Source: an uncultured Clostridia bacterium (lineage in GTDB: Bacteria > Bacillota > Clostridia > Christensenellales > UBA1242). Taken from it: a DNA stretch of 29,397 bases. Where the stretch lies: the NCBI GenBank assembly GCA_937914725.1, contig CALDMJ010000182.1:1-29397 (forward strand). Direction: 5' to 3'. Each line of letters begins with the position of its first letter. Positions within the stretch are counted from its first letter, which is position 1. The notes under the pieces are model-generated. The model saw nothing but the letters and a program-made list of their open reading frames with translations. It had not been told where the DNA came from and did no database searches. Of the stretch, positions 17,208 to 25,208 are shown in pieces. The position numbers were made by a program, and so were the translations under genes.

Positions 17208-17705
17208 ATGTCAAATACAAGCAGTGATAATGAGTTAACAATAGGTTCGACAACGGTCACTGCAACACCAAAAAGCTCCGACGGGCAATATAGTTACTCA
17301 TTCTTAAATTGGACAGGTATACCAAGCGGTGGCAAAGTAGTTGGCGATGTGACAATAACCGCGAACTTCACAAGAACAGAAGAGTCACATAGTTTGACAA
17401 TAACGTTACAATCTAATACCGAAAGGGAATATATAGTATATATACTAGGAAGCAATGGGAACCCGACAAGGCAATTGGTTATGAAAAACGGAGATAGTTA
17501 TACAATTGAAGGGCTAAATCAAGGAGAAAAGTTCTCAATCTTAGTAGCGGAAACATTGTATACAAAATGCACAATTAAGGACACAACGGCAAACACAACG
17601 GAACAAACGCGCAAGAAAACATATGAAAGTGGCGTGAGTGCAAATACTAACATAGAGATAACAATTTCTGGCGCTGGGAATGTCAACAATTGGGCAGTAG
17701 TATAA
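17208..17705 (+). CDS. Orphan C-terminal fragment of an InlB-type surface protein
   Basis: A 165-codon frame with no signal peptide and no ribosome binding site at its ATG; the frame is open back to 17169, right inside the preceding terminator. Residues about 10-60 are the end of an InlB-like repeat (YSFLNWTGIPSGG ... VTITANF). Residues 61-165 align by pattern with the last ~105 residues of the gene at 281-1481: Y-IL/LISG...Q-V...G......GE.F-ILV...T...T........Y...V....I.I..SG......AV. It has no promoter of its own that I can see. It is more likely a gene remnant or a silent cassette than a working gene. Confidence 0.5.
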   Translation: MSNTSSDNELTIGSTTVTATPKSSDGQYSYSFLNWTGIPSGGKVVGDVTITANFTRTEESHSLTITLQSNTEREYIVYILGSNGNPTRQLVMKNGDSYTIEGLNQGEKFSILVAETLYTKCTIKDTTANTTEQTRKKTYESGVSANTNIEITISGAGNVNNWAVV

Positions 17706-17807
17706 TGTGGCTAAAGCAATAATCATAAGTTGTTATAACAATTATTTGGTAGTGACGGACCTGCTCCATTATTAATGAGATAAAATTTAATAAGTCAATA
17801 TAGGAAA

Positions 17808-17840
17808 GCTGTCCTCATTTTGAGGGCAGTTTTTATATGT
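17808..17840 (+). terminator. Rho-independent terminator before the S10 operon
   Basis: CTGTCCTCA pairs with TGAGGGCAG (one wobble) around a TT-rich loop, followed by TTTTT. It insulates the ribosomal operon from upstream transcription. Confidence 0.8.
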
Positions 17841-17905
17841 TCAACACATAGAAAAAATGTACTATAAAATTGTTTAAAAAAACTTAAAAAACTTTGTCAA
17901 AAGGG

Positions 17906-17934
17906 TTGACTTTTCTTTGCAAATAGAGTATAAT
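17906..17934 (+). promoter_or_regulatory. Promoter of the S10-spc ribosomal protein operon
   Basis: TTGACT (17906-17911), exactly 17 bases, and TATAAT (17929-17934), with A/T-rich DNA (A- and T-runs at about 17860-17900) upstream resembling an UP element. It is the best promoter in the window, and no other clear promoter was seen inside the operon. Confidence 0.88.
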
Positions 17935-17940
17935 CTAAAC

Positions 17941-18130
17941 ACTGTGAATGGGATGAAGTTGGAAGTTACTATTAAGATGCTAGTCTTAGTGGAGAATTTC
18001 AATGGACAAATGTCTAGAAAAATTTAGGCGACTAATCTATTACATAATTTTTTATTTTTTTTAATTCACAGATAAGATACACACGGGCAAGTGTATTAAA
18101 AATAAAAAATTTTCTTGCCGAAAGTAGATT
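17941..18130 (+). promoter_or_regulatory. Structured 5' leader of the S10 operon
   Basis: About 210 bases separate the promoter from rpsJ. CTGTGAAT (17942-17949) pairs perfectly with ATTCACAG (18064-18071), closing a 114-base loop. Inside, AGAT-GC-TAGTC (17975-17985) pairs with GACTAATCT (18030-18038), and there is a small GACA/TGTC hairpin (18005-18014), followed by a long T-rich tract (18043-18060). Downstream, ATACAC/GTGTAT (18077-18096) competes with GGCAAG/CTTGCC (about 18086-18119). Competing stems plus a U tract suggest attenuation or autoregulation, as L4 does on the E. coli S10 leader. I do not recognise a described leader class. Confidence 0.5.
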
Positions 18131-18150
18131 AGGATAGGAGGAAACAATTT

Positions 18151-18459
18151 ATGGCAACAACAAAAATTAGAATCAAGTTGAAATCATATGACCACAACTT
18201 GATTGATGCGGCTGCTAATAAAATAGTCGATGCAGCGCAAAAATCGGGCGCGCAAATTTCTGGCCCGATTCCACTTCCAACACAAAAGGAAGTCGTAACA
18301 ATCATAAGAGCTCCGTTTAAGTACAAAGACTCACGTGAGCAATTTGAAATCAGAACACACAAACGCTTGATTGATATCTACAGTCCATCATCAAAGGTTG
18401 TCGATAGTTTGACAAAACTTGACTTGCCAGCCGGTGTCGATATCAAGATAAAGCTCTAA
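18151..18459 (+). CDS. rpsJ: 30S ribosomal protein S10
   Basis: A 102-residue protein of normal length, with the family core IRIKLKSYDHNLID at the start and KRLIDIYSP in the middle. S10 sits in the head of the 30S subunit and also pairs with NusB in antitermination. First gene of the operon, with AGGAGG nine bases upstream. Confidence 0.98.
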   Translation: MATTKIRIKLKSYDHNLIDAAANKIVDAAQKSGAQISGPIPLPTQKEVVTIIRAPFKYKDSREQFEIRTHKRLIDIYSPSSKVVDSLTKLDLPAGVDIKIKL

Positions 18460-18477
18460 TTTAGTAAGGAGAGAATT

Positions 18478-19110
18478 ATGGAAAAAGCAATTTTAGGAAA
18501 AAAATTGGGTATGACACAGGTTTTCGCAGACAACGGAACTGTAATTCCTGTAACAGTCATTCAAGCGGGCCCGTGTTATGTTGCGCAAGTTAAAACTGTT
18601 GAAACTGATGGCTACAACGCAATCGTTGTTGGTTTTGAAGACAAAAGAGAAAAACTTGTGAATAAACCAGAAATGGGGCTCTTCAAAAAGGCAGAAATCA
18701 CACCAAAGAAATACCTTCGTGAATTCAGGCTTGAAAACGCTAGCGAATATAAGGTTGGTCAAGAAATTAAATGCGACATTTTTAATGCTGATGAACTTGT
18801 TGACGCAAGCGCACTTTCAAAAGGTCACGGATTCAGTGGTATGATTAAGAGATGGAATGCTCATCACCAAAGAAATACTCACGGTGGTAACAAGGTTCAC
18901 AGAGCAGTTGGTTCACTTGGCGCAAGTACTGCAGTGGCAAGAGTCCGTCCGGGGCGTCATATGCCGGGGCAATATGGAAACGTTAGAAAAACTGTTTTGA
19001 ACCTAACAGTTGTAAAAGTCGACACAGCACGTAACCTTATTTTGGTTAAGGGCGCTGTTCCAGGTGCACGCGGTGCATTGGTGACACTAAAAGACGCTGT
19101 AAAGGCATAA
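18478..19110 (+). CDS. rplC: 50S ribosomal protein L3
   Basis: A 210-residue protein. It begins with the typical LGKKLGMTQVF and contains the internal loop HGGNKVHRAVGSLGA that reaches toward the peptidyl-transferase centre, plus RPGRHMPGQYGN. L3 is one of the first proteins to bind 23S rRNA. It has AAGGAGAG upstream and lies 18 bases after rpsJ. Confidence 0.98.
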   Translation: MEKAILGKKLGMTQVFADNGTVIPVTVIQAGPCYVAQVKTVETDGYNAIVVGFEDKREKLVNKPEMGLFKKAEITPKKYLREFRLENASEYKVGQEIKCDIFNADELVDASALSKGHGFSGMIKRWNAHHQRNTHGGNKVHRAVGSLGASTAVARVRPGRHMPGQYGNVRKTVLNLTVVKVDTARNLILVKGAVPGARGALVTLKDAVKA

Positions 19111-19120
19111 GGAGAAAACT

Positions 19121-19747
19121 ATGGCAAAAATAGATGTATTCGATATGACGGGTGCTAAAGCAGGAACATTGACACTTAGCGACGAAGTTTTTGGCGCTGA
19201 GTACAATGAAGCATTGATTCACCAAGTTGTCAAAGCATACCTTGCAAACCAACGTCAAGGCACAAAGAGCGCGCTCACACGTAGCGAAGTTCGCGGACAC
19301 GCAAAGAAGCCTTGGAGACAAAAGGGAACAGGTCGTGCTCGTCACGGTTCTACAAAGGGACCACAATGGAGAGGTGGCGGTGTTGTATTTGCACCAAAGC
19401 CACGCGATTTCTCACAAAAAATCAACAAACAAATGAAGAGAGCAGCATTCATCAGTGCTATCAGCACAAAGCTCGCTCAAAATGACATTATTGTTGTAAA
19501 CGAATTGAAATTGAACGCTCCTAAAACTAAAGAAATGAAAAAGCTTTTGGACAATTTCAAAGTCAATAAGAGTGCGCTTGTTGTTTTAAAGGGAAGCGAT
19601 GAGAGTGTTAGCCGTGCAAGCGGAAACATTCCAAAGGTTAACGTTTGCGACAGTGATTTGTTAAATGTTTACCAAATTGTTGCAACGAATAAACTTATTC
19701 TTACGCAAGAAGCCATCAAATCTATCGAGGAGGCTTATAAGGCATAA
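19121..19747 (+). CDS. rplD: 50S ribosomal protein L4
   Basis: A 208-residue protein with the extended tunnel loop (RSEVRGHAKKPWRQKGTGRA, then RHGSTKGPQWRGGG). In E. coli L4 represses the S10 operon by binding its leader, so it is the candidate regulator here. The stop codon overlaps the rplW start (TAATG). Confidence 0.98.
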   Translation: MAKIDVFDMTGAKAGTLTLSDEVFGAEYNEALIHQVVKAYLANQRQGTKSALTRSEVRGHAKKPWRQKGTGRARHGSTKGPQWRGGGVVFAPKPRDFSQKINKQMKRAAFISAISTKLAQNDIIVVNELKLNAPKTKEMKKLLDNFKVNKSALVVLKGSDESVSRASGNIPKVNVCDSDLLNVYQIVATNKLILTQEAIKSIEEAYKA

Positions 19748-20052
19748 TGAACGCTTACGATATTATTAGAAAACCGCTTTTGTCTGAAAAGTCATATGCT
19801 GACATTCAAAGCAAAAAATATTGGTTCATCGTTGACAAAGACGCAACTAAAGTTGACGTAAAGAACGCGGTTGAAGAAATTTTTAAAGTAAAAGTTGCAA
19901 AGGTTACAACGGCAGTTATGCCTGGGAAACCAAAGACACACAAAGCAGGGAAGAAAAAGTCTATTGATATTACAACTTCGGAATACAAAAAGGCTTGCGT
20001 TACTCTTACTAAAGAGAGCAAGGCTATTGAGTTCTTTGAGAGTCTAAGTTAA
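19747..20052 (+). CDS. rplW: 50S ribosomal protein L23
   Basis: A 101-residue protein with the usual start (YDIIRKPLLSEKS) and PGKPKTHKAGKKKS loop. It lies at the exit of the peptide tunnel, where trigger factor and SRP dock. GGAGG lies inside the end of rplD and the ATG shares a base with the rplD stop codon, so translation is coupled. Confidence 0.98.
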   Translation: MNAYDIIRKPLLSEKSYADIQSKKYWFIVDKDATKVDVKNAVEEIFKVKVAKVTTAVMPGKPKTHKAGKKKSIDITTSEYKKACVTLTKESKAIEFFESLS

Positions 20053-20065
20053 GGAGGAAAAAATA

Positions 20066-20890
20066 ATGGCAGTAAAAAGACATAATCCGACAACTCCGTC
20101 AATGCGTTTCATTGTTACTTCTTCCTTTGAGGAAATCACAAAGACAACGCCGGAAAAGTCATTGCTTGCTACAAAGAAAAGAAAAGCAGGTAGAAACAAT
20201 CAAGGCAAAATTACAGTTCGTCACCAAGGTGGCGGCGCTAAAAAGCACTACAGAATCATCGACTTCAAGAGAAATAAGGACGACATCAGGGCAAAAGTTG
20301 TTGCTATTGAGTACGATCCTAACCGCTCTGCATACATTGCATTGCTTCAATATGTAGACGGCGAAAAGAGATACATTCTCGCTCCAGTTGGTTTGACAGT
20401 TGGTGCTGAAGTTATGAGCGGTGAAAATGCTGAAATCAAAGTTGGTAATGCACTTCCACTTGCTAAAATTCCAGTCGGTTCAATTGTTCACAACATTGAA
20501 TTGCATCCAGGTAGAGGCGGTCAATTTGCGCGTTCAGCAGGGATTAGCGCACGTTTGATGGCTAAAGAAGGCAACTACGCAACACTCAAAATGCCTTCAG
20601 GCGAAATGAGAATGGTTCTTGCAACTTGCCGCGCAACAATCGGGCAAGTCGGCAACGTCGACTATTCTAACACAAAAGTCGGAAAAGCAGGGGCAAATCG
20701 TCACAGAGGTGTTCGTCCAACAGTTCGTGGTTCTGCTATGAACCCAGTTGATCACCCTCACGGCGGTGGTGAAGGTAAAGCGCCTATTGGTAGAAAGAAC
20801 CCTATGACTCCATGGGGCAAACCTGCTCTTGGCTTGAAAACCCGCAAGAAAACGAAATCCAACAGATTGATAGTTAAAAGGGCTAAATAA
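20066..20890 (+). CDS. rplB: 50S ribosomal protein L2
   Basis: A 274-residue protein of full length. It contains QGKITVRHQGGGAKKHYRII and the conserved C-terminal VDHPHGGGEGKAP, whose histidine is important for peptidyl-transferase activity. AAGGAGG lies upstream, 13 bases after rplW. Confidence 0.98.
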   Translation: MAVKRHNPTTPSMRFIVTSSFEEITKTTPEKSLLATKKRKAGRNNQGKITVRHQGGGAKKHYRIIDFKRNKDDIRAKVVAIEYDPNRSAYIALLQYVDGEKRYILAPVGLTVGAEVMSGENAEIKVGNALPLAKIPVGSIVHNIELHPGRGGQFARSAGISARLMAKEGNYATLKMPSGEMRMVLATCRATIGQVGNVDYSNTKVGKAGANRHRGVRPTVRGSAMNPVDHPHGGGEGKAPIGRKNPMTPWGKPALGLKTRKKTKSNRLIVKRAK

Positions 20891-20901
20891 GGTGAAGGAA
20901 A

Positions 20902-21183
20902 ATGAGTAGAAGTTTAAAGAAAAAACCTTTCGTTGAAGAAAGATTGATGAAACGCGTTCAAGAAATGAATGCGAGTGGCCAAAAGAAAGTCATCAAGACT
21001 TGGTCAAGGTCATCAACGATTTATCCAGAATTTATTGGACATACAATCGCTGTTCACAACGGGAAAAAGTTTATTCCTGTATATTGTTCTGTTGAATTAG
21101 TTGGACATAAGTTGGGTGAATTTGCACCTACAAGAACATACCGCGGTCATGCTGGCGACAAAACAGCAAAAAAGGGTAAGTAA
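20902..21183 (+). CDS. rpsS: 30S ribosomal protein S19
   Basis: A 93-residue protein with RSLKKKPFVEERLMKRV at the start and EFAPTRTYRGHAGDK near the end. It is located in the head of the 30S subunit next to S13. The AAGGTGAAGG ribosome binding site is somewhat weaker than those of its neighbours. Confidence 0.98.
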   Translation: MSRSLKKKPFVEERLMKRVQEMNASGQKKVIKTWSRSSTIYPEFIGHTIAVHNGKKFIPVYCSVELVGHKLGEFAPTRTYRGHAGDKTAKKGK

Positions 21184-21195
21184 GGAGAAATATAG

Positions 21196-21591
21196 ATGGC
21201 AAAAAGAATTAGAGAAAAAGCCCTCAAACGTGCAGAAAACAAAGACAAAAGACCTTGCGCTACTGCTAAATACGTGCGCATTAGTCCATCAAAAGTCAAC
21301 CTTGTACTAAGCACAATTAGAGGTAAAAAAGTTGACGAAGCCCTCGCTATTCTCAAGTATCTTCCTAATGGCGCTAGCGAAGAAGTTTACAAGGTTGTAA
21401 AGAGTGCTGCAGCAAATGCGGAAAACAACTTGGGAATGAGCAGAGACGAACTCGTGGTTAGCGAAGCGTATGCAAATGCTGGCCCAACATTGAAAAGAAT
21501 ACTTCCACGTGGCCGTGGAAGTATGGATGTGATTTTGAAGAGAACAAGCCACATCACAGTTAAATTAGCACAAGAAGGAGGGGCAAAGTAA
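21196..21591 (+). CDS. rplV: 50S ribosomal protein L22
   Basis: A 131-residue protein, with KYVRISPSKVNLVLSTIRGK and the tunnel loop GPTLKRILPRGRGSMD. It has an extra ~15-residue basic N-terminal stretch (AKRIREKALKRAENKDKR) before the core. AAGGAG lies upstream. The loop lines the exit tunnel where macrolide resistance changes occur in other species. Confidence 0.97.
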   Translation: MAKRIREKALKRAENKDKRPCATAKYVRISPSKVNLVLSTIRGKKVDEALAILKYLPNGASEEVYKVVKSAAANAENNLGMSRDELVVSEAYANAGPTLKRILPRGRGSMDVILKRTSHITVKLAQEGGAK

Positions 21592-21593
21592 CT

Positions 21594-22271
21594 ATGGGTC
21601 AAAAAGTAAGTCCACATGGACTCAGAGTTGGTATCAACAAGGGTTGGAGTTCAGTATGGTATGCTGACAAAGCAGACTTTGCTAAAAATCTCCTTGAGGA
21701 TAGTAAAATTAGAGAAGCATTGAAATCAAAGTATTACAATGCAAACATTTCAAGCATCGAAATCGAAAGAACTGATTCAAAGTTGATTGTCAACATTAAC
21801 ACTGGTCGTCCGGGTATGTTGATTGGTCAAAAAGGTGCTGGAATTGAAGAAATTAAAAAGGTACTTGCTAAAGTAACAGACTGCAAAAACATTATTTTGA
21901 ACATCAAGGAAGTCAAGAGAGTCGACCTTGATGCGCAACTTATTGCCGAAGGCATTGCAATGCAACTTGAAAAACGTGTTGCATTCAAGCGCGCAATTAA
22001 AGATGTTATGCCACGCGTTATGAAAGCAGGCGCTGAGGGTGTTAAAATCACAGTTGGCGGACGTTTGAACGGGGCAGAAATTGCTCGCAGCGAAAGCTTC
22101 CACTTGGGGTCACTTCCTTTGCAAACATTGCGTGCCGACATTGACTACGGTACAGCAAGCGCACACACAACATATGGCGTTGTCGGCGTTAAAGTTTGGG
22201 TTTATAAAGGAAACATCCTTGGAAAGAAAAACAAGACACAAAAAACAACTGAAATGGGAGGAAACGAATAA
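21594..22271 (+). CDS. rpsC: 30S ribosomal protein S3
   Basis: A 225-residue protein: MGQKVSPHGLRVGINKGW, the KH domain motif GRPGMLIGQKGAGIEEI, and the C-terminal EGVKITVGGRLNGAEIARSE. S3 helps form the mRNA entry channel. GAAGGAGG lies at the end of rplV, only two bases between genes. Its stop codon overlaps the rplP start. Confidence 0.98.
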   Translation: MGQKVSPHGLRVGINKGWSSVWYADKADFAKNLLEDSKIREALKSKYYNANISSIEIERTDSKLIVNINTGRPGMLIGQKGAGIEEIKKVLAKVTDCKNIILNIKEVKRVDLDAQLIAEGIAMQLEKRVAFKRAIKDVMPRVMKAGAEGVKITVGGRLNGAEIARSESFHLGSLPLQTLRADIDYGTASAHTTYGVVGVKVWVYKGNILGKKNKTQKTTEMGGNE

Positions 22272-22708
22272 TGTTAATGCCCAAAAGAGTGAAACACAGA
22301 AAGCAATTTCGTGGTAGAATGACTGGAAAGGCAACAAGAAACAACAAAATCGCTTATGGCGATTATGCACTTGTTGCACTTGAGTCTGGTTGGATTACAA
22401 CCAACCAAATTGAAGCGATAAGAGTCGCTGCAAACCGTTATATGAAAAGACAAGGGCAATTGTGGGTGAAAATATTCCCTCACAAGCCTATTACAAGTAA
22501 GCCTCTCGGCGTTCGTATGGGTGGTGGTAAAGGACAACCAGAACAATGGGTAGCGGTGGTTAAGCCTGGTAATATTATTATGGAACTTGGCGGAGTTTCT
22601 GAAGAAGTCGCTAAGGAAGCATTAAGACTAGCAAGCCACAAACTTCCAGTATTGACAAAGTTTGTCAAGAGAGAAGAACAAAATAATGAAGAAGGTGGGA
22701 GAGCGTAA
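22271..22708 (+). CDS. rplP: 50S ribosomal protein L16
   Basis: A 145-residue protein, typical start MLMPKRVKHRKQFRGRM and KPITSKPLGVRMGGGKG. It contacts the A-site tRNA and helps assemble the peptidyl-transferase region. GGGAGG eight bases upstream supports the ATG at 22271, not the in-frame ATG two codons later. TAATG overlaps exist at both ends. Confidence 0.98.
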   Translation: MLMPKRVKHRKQFRGRMTGKATRNNKIAYGDYALVALESGWITTNQIEAIRVAANRYMKRQGQLWVKIFPHKPITSKPLGVRMGGGKGQPEQWVAVVKPGNIIMELGGVSEEVAKEALRLASHKLPVLTKFVKREEQNNEEGGRA

Positions 22709-22914
22709 TGAAAGCAAAAGATTTGAAAGAATTAACAACTGACGAACTTGAAAATAAGTACAAAGCGCTTAAAAGCGAACTCTTTAACTTGAGATTCTCT
22801 CACGCAACGGGGCAACTTGCTAATCCAATGCAAATAAATAACACCAAAAAGGATATTGCAAGAGTTTTGACAATCTTGAAACAAAGACAAAGTCAAAATT
22901 CTAGCAATAACTAA
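22708..22914 (+). CDS. rpmC: 50S ribosomal protein L29
   Basis: A 68-residue all-helical protein: AKDLKELTTDELENKYKALK and LFNLRFSHATGQLANP. It sits by the tunnel exit beside L23. The ATG overlaps the stop codon of rplP, with GGTGGGAG shortly upstream. Confidence 0.98.
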   Translation: MKAKDLKELTTDELENKYKALKSELFNLRFSHATGQLANPMQINNTKKDIARVLTILKQRQSQNSSNN

Positions 22915-22928
22915 TGGGAGGGTCTAAG

Positions 22929-23189
22929 ATGGAAAACACACAAAGAAACGACCGCAAAATCCGTGAGGGTATCGTGGTAAGCGATAAAATGGATAAAACC
23001 ATTGTTGTTGAAGTTAGAAGCAGAAAACACTCAAAAGTTGGTAAAGTTATGAACAGTACAAAGAAGTACAAAGTTCACGATGAAAACAATGAGTGCGAGG
23101 TTGGCGATAGAGTCGAAATCGCTGAAACAAGACATTTGAGCAAGGACAAATTCTTCAGACTTGTCAGAATTATTGAAAAGAAGAAGTAA
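22929..23189 (+). CDS. rpsQ: 30S ribosomal protein S17
   Basis: An 86-residue OB-fold protein (RKIREGIVVSDKMDKTIVV, then GDRVEIAETRHLSKDKFFRL). An in-frame ATG at 22914 overlaps the rpmC stop, but GGGAGG lies just after it and nine bases before the ATG at 22929, and family members start near MENTQRNDRK. I therefore choose 22929. S17 is an early 16S rRNA binder. Confidence 0.95.
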   Translation: MENTQRNDRKIREGIVVSDKMDKTIVVEVRSRKHSKVGKVMNSTKKYKVHDENNECEVGDRVEIAETRHLSKDKFFRLVRIIEKKK

Positions 23190-23206
23190 TCTATCAGGAG
23201 GAAATT

Positions 23207-23575
23207 ATGATTCAACCACAATCAATATTAAAGGTTGCTGACAACACTGGTGCAAAAACAGTTATGTGCATTCGTGTTCTTGGCGGTTCACACAGAAAAA
23301 GTGGAAACATTGGCGACATCATTGTAGCATCTGTTAAAACTGCGACTCCTGGTGGCGTCGTAAAGAAAGGCGATGTTGTCAAATGCGTTATTGTTCGTTC
23401 AGTTAGTGGTATGCGCCGTGAAGATGGTTCATATATCAAATTTAGCGATAACGCAGCAGTTATCATCGATAAAGATAAACAACCACGTGGGACTCGTATT
23501 TTCGGACCTGTTGCAAGAGAAATCCGTGACGCAGGTTACTTGAAGATATCAAGTCTTGCTCAAGAGGTACTATAA
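23207..23575 (+). CDS. rplN: 50S ribosomal protein L14
   Basis: A 122-residue protein of standard length: MIQPQSILKVADNTGAK and the end block GTRIFGPVAREIRD. It forms an inter-subunit bridge and is the docking site of the silencing factor RsfS. AGGAGG lies seven bases upstream. Confidence 0.98.
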   Translation: MIQPQSILKVADNTGAKTVMCIRVLGGSHRKSGNIGDIIVASVKTATPGGVVKKGDVVKCVIVRSVSGMRREDGSYIKFSDNAAVIIDKDKQPRGTRIFGPVAREIRDAGYLKISSLAQEVL

Positions 23576-23586
23576 GGGAGGAGAAT

Positions 23587-24003
23587 ATGGCAAAATTAAG
23601 CGTAAAGAAAGGCGACAATGTGCTCGTTATTGCCGGTAAAGACAAAGGCAAGACTGGAAAAGTTTTGGTTTCCTACCCTAAGGATAATAGAGTACTTGTT
23701 GAAAAAGTAAACATTGTGACAAAGGCTAAAAAGCCAAAGAGCGCACAAGAAAAAGGCGGAATTTTCAAAGAAGAAGCGCCTATCGATGCATCAAACGTAA
23801 TGGTTCTTTGCCCAGCGTGCGGTAAAGCAACAAGAGTTGCACACGCAGTCGTTGACGGAAAGAAGGTTCGTGCCTGCAAAAAATGCGGCGGCAGCCTAGA
23901 CGTTGCTAAAGCAAAAAAAGTAGCAAAGAAAGAAAAGTCGAAAGCAAAAGCAGAAAAAACTGACGCTCCTGCTAAAAATGCAGAAGAAGGTTCTCAAGAA
24001 TAA
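23587..24003 (+). CDS. rplX: 50S ribosomal protein L24 with zinc ribbon and charged C-terminal extension
   Basis: A 138-residue protein. The KOW motif region (KKGDNVLVIAGKDKGKTGKV) initiates 50S assembly. A CPACGK / CKKCGG pair (Cys75, Cys78, Cys97, Cys100) can bind zinc. The usual bacterial protein ends near residue 105; this one continues with ~33 residues of Lys/Ala then Glu (KKVAKKEKSKAKAEK). The reading frame and the next ribosome binding site are sound, so the extension looks genuine. Confidence 0.96.
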   Translation: MAKLSVKKGDNVLVIAGKDKGKTGKVLVSYPKDNRVLVEKVNIVTKAKKPKSAQEKGGIFKEEAPIDASNVMVLCPACGKATRVAHAVVDGKKVRACKKCGGSLDVAKAKKVAKKEKSKAKAEKTDAPAKNAEEGSQE

Positions 24004-24029
24004 TAGGAATCAACCCGTAGGAGGAAAAA

Positions 24030-24584
24030 ATGGCAAAAACTGAAATGCCAAGACTTCAAGAGAAATATATCAACGAAGTTAGAAAAAACCTTATGGCTGA
24101 ACTTGGCTATAAGAACATTAATGAAGTTCCAAAACTCGAAAAAATTGTTTTGAATATGGGACTTGGTGATGTCAAAGACAACTCAAAGTCTTTCAACCAA
24201 ACAGTTGAAGAACTAGGGCTAATTTCTGGGCAAAAACCTATTGTTACAAAAGCAAAAAAATCAATTTCAAACTTCAAATTGAGAGAAAAACAAAATGTTG
24301 GCGCTAAGGTTACTTTGCGTGGAACAAATATGTATGAATTTTTTGACAGATTTGTATCAATAGTTCTTCCACGTGTCCGTGACTTTGATGGCGTATCAAC
24401 AAAATCATTTGACGGCAGAGGAAATTATAACCTAGGTGTCAAAGAACAATTGATTTTCCCTGAAATCAGTTATGAAAATATTGAAAAAGTAAGGGGACTT
24501 GATATTTGTTTCGTAACAACTGCAAAATCTAATGAAGAGGCAAAGGCATTGCTTACAGCACTTGGTATGCCTTTCAAAAAGTAG
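24030..24584 (+). CDS. rplE: 50S ribosomal protein L5
   Basis: A 184-residue protein containing KIVLNMGLGDVKDNSK, GQKPIVTKAKKSISNFKLRE and DFDGVSTKSFDGRGNY, all L5 hallmarks. It binds 5S rRNA and contacts the P-site tRNA. GTAGGAGG lies upstream. Confidence 0.98.
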   Translation: MAKTEMPRLQEKYINEVRKNLMAELGYKNINEVPKLEKIVLNMGLGDVKDNSKSFNQTVEELGLISGQKPIVTKAKKSISNFKLREKQNVGAKVTLRGTNMYEFFDRFVSIVLPRVRDFDGVSTKSFDGRGNYNLGVKEQLIFPEISYENIEKVRGLDICFVTTAKSNEEAKALLTALGMPFKK

Positions 24585-24593
24585 GAGGAAATA

Positions 24594-24779
24594 ATGGCTA
24601 GAAAAGCGTTGGTTGTAAAACAACAAAGAAAACAAAAATTCTCGACGAGAGAATATACTCGTTGCGCTATCTGTGGGCGTCCTCATGCAGTTTTGAGAAA
24701 ATATGGAATATGCAGAATTTGCTTCCGTGAATTGGCTTATAAGGGCGAAATTCCGGGAGTAAAGAAGGCAAGCTGGTAA
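24594..24779 (+). CDS. rpsN: 30S ribosomal protein S14, zinc-binding type Z
   Basis: A 61-residue short S14 with Cys24, Cys27, Cys40 and Cys43 forming the zinc site (CAICGRPH ... CRICFRE). Firmicutes commonly carry this C+ form in the spc cluster, sometimes with a zinc-free second copy elsewhere under Zur control. TAGGAGG lies upstream. Confidence 0.98.
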   Translation: MARKALVVKQQRKQKFSTREYTRCAICGRPHAVLRKYGICRICFRELAYKGEIPGVKKASW

Positions 24780-24794
24780 GGAGGAGGATGAGAA

Positions 24795-25193
24795 ATGACG
24801 ACTAATGACCCAATAGCAGATATGCTTACAAGAATTAGAAATGCTTTGATGGTTAGACACGAAACAGTAACAATTCCTAGTTCTACAATCAAAAAGAGCA
24901 TAGCTGACATTTTATTGGCTGAAGGTTTCATCAACGGTTTTAAAGTTGAAGAAAACAATGGAAAGCCAGAAATCGTTATCGAACTAAAGTATAGCGACAA
25001 AAAACACAGCGTTATTGGCGGACTTAAGAGAATCTCCAAACCCGGTTTGCGTGTATATGCAGGGGTAGAAGATTTACCTAAAGTTCTCAATGGGCTTGGA
25101 ATTGCAATAGTTTCGACTAGCAAAGGATTAATGACAGATGAACAGGCAAGAGAAGCCAAACTTGGTGGCGAAATTATTGCCTATGTGTGGTAA
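24795..25193 (+). CDS. rpsH: 30S ribosomal protein S8
   Basis: A 132-residue protein: NDPIADMLTRIRNALMV and the C-terminal STSKGLMTDEQAREAKLGGE. S8 binds the central domain of 16S rRNA and in E. coli represses the spc operon. The ribosome binding site is AAGGAGGAGG. Confidence 0.98.
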   Translation: MTTNDPIADMLTRIRNALMVRHETVTIPSSTIKKSIADILLAEGFINGFKVEENNGKPEIVIELKYSDKKHSVIGGLKRISKPGLRVYAGVEDLPKVLNGLGIAIVSTSKGLMTDEQAREAKLGGEIIAYVW

Positions 25194-25208
25194 TGGGAGG
25201 AGAATAAT

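Larger units (their letters stand above)
17706..18150. other. 445-base region: fragment tail, terminator, promoter and S10 leader
   Basis: It holds a 12-base palindrome TTGTTATAACAA (17730-17741), a terminator hairpin (17808-17835), the S10 promoter (17906-17934) and the ~210-base S10 leader. No gene is seen in it. Confidence 0.7.

Noticed and set aside
17730..17741. Palindrome TTGTTATAACAA as an operator
   Set aside because: It is short and AT-rich, far from the S10 promoter, and near the end of a likely gene remnant. Chance is a sufficient explanation.
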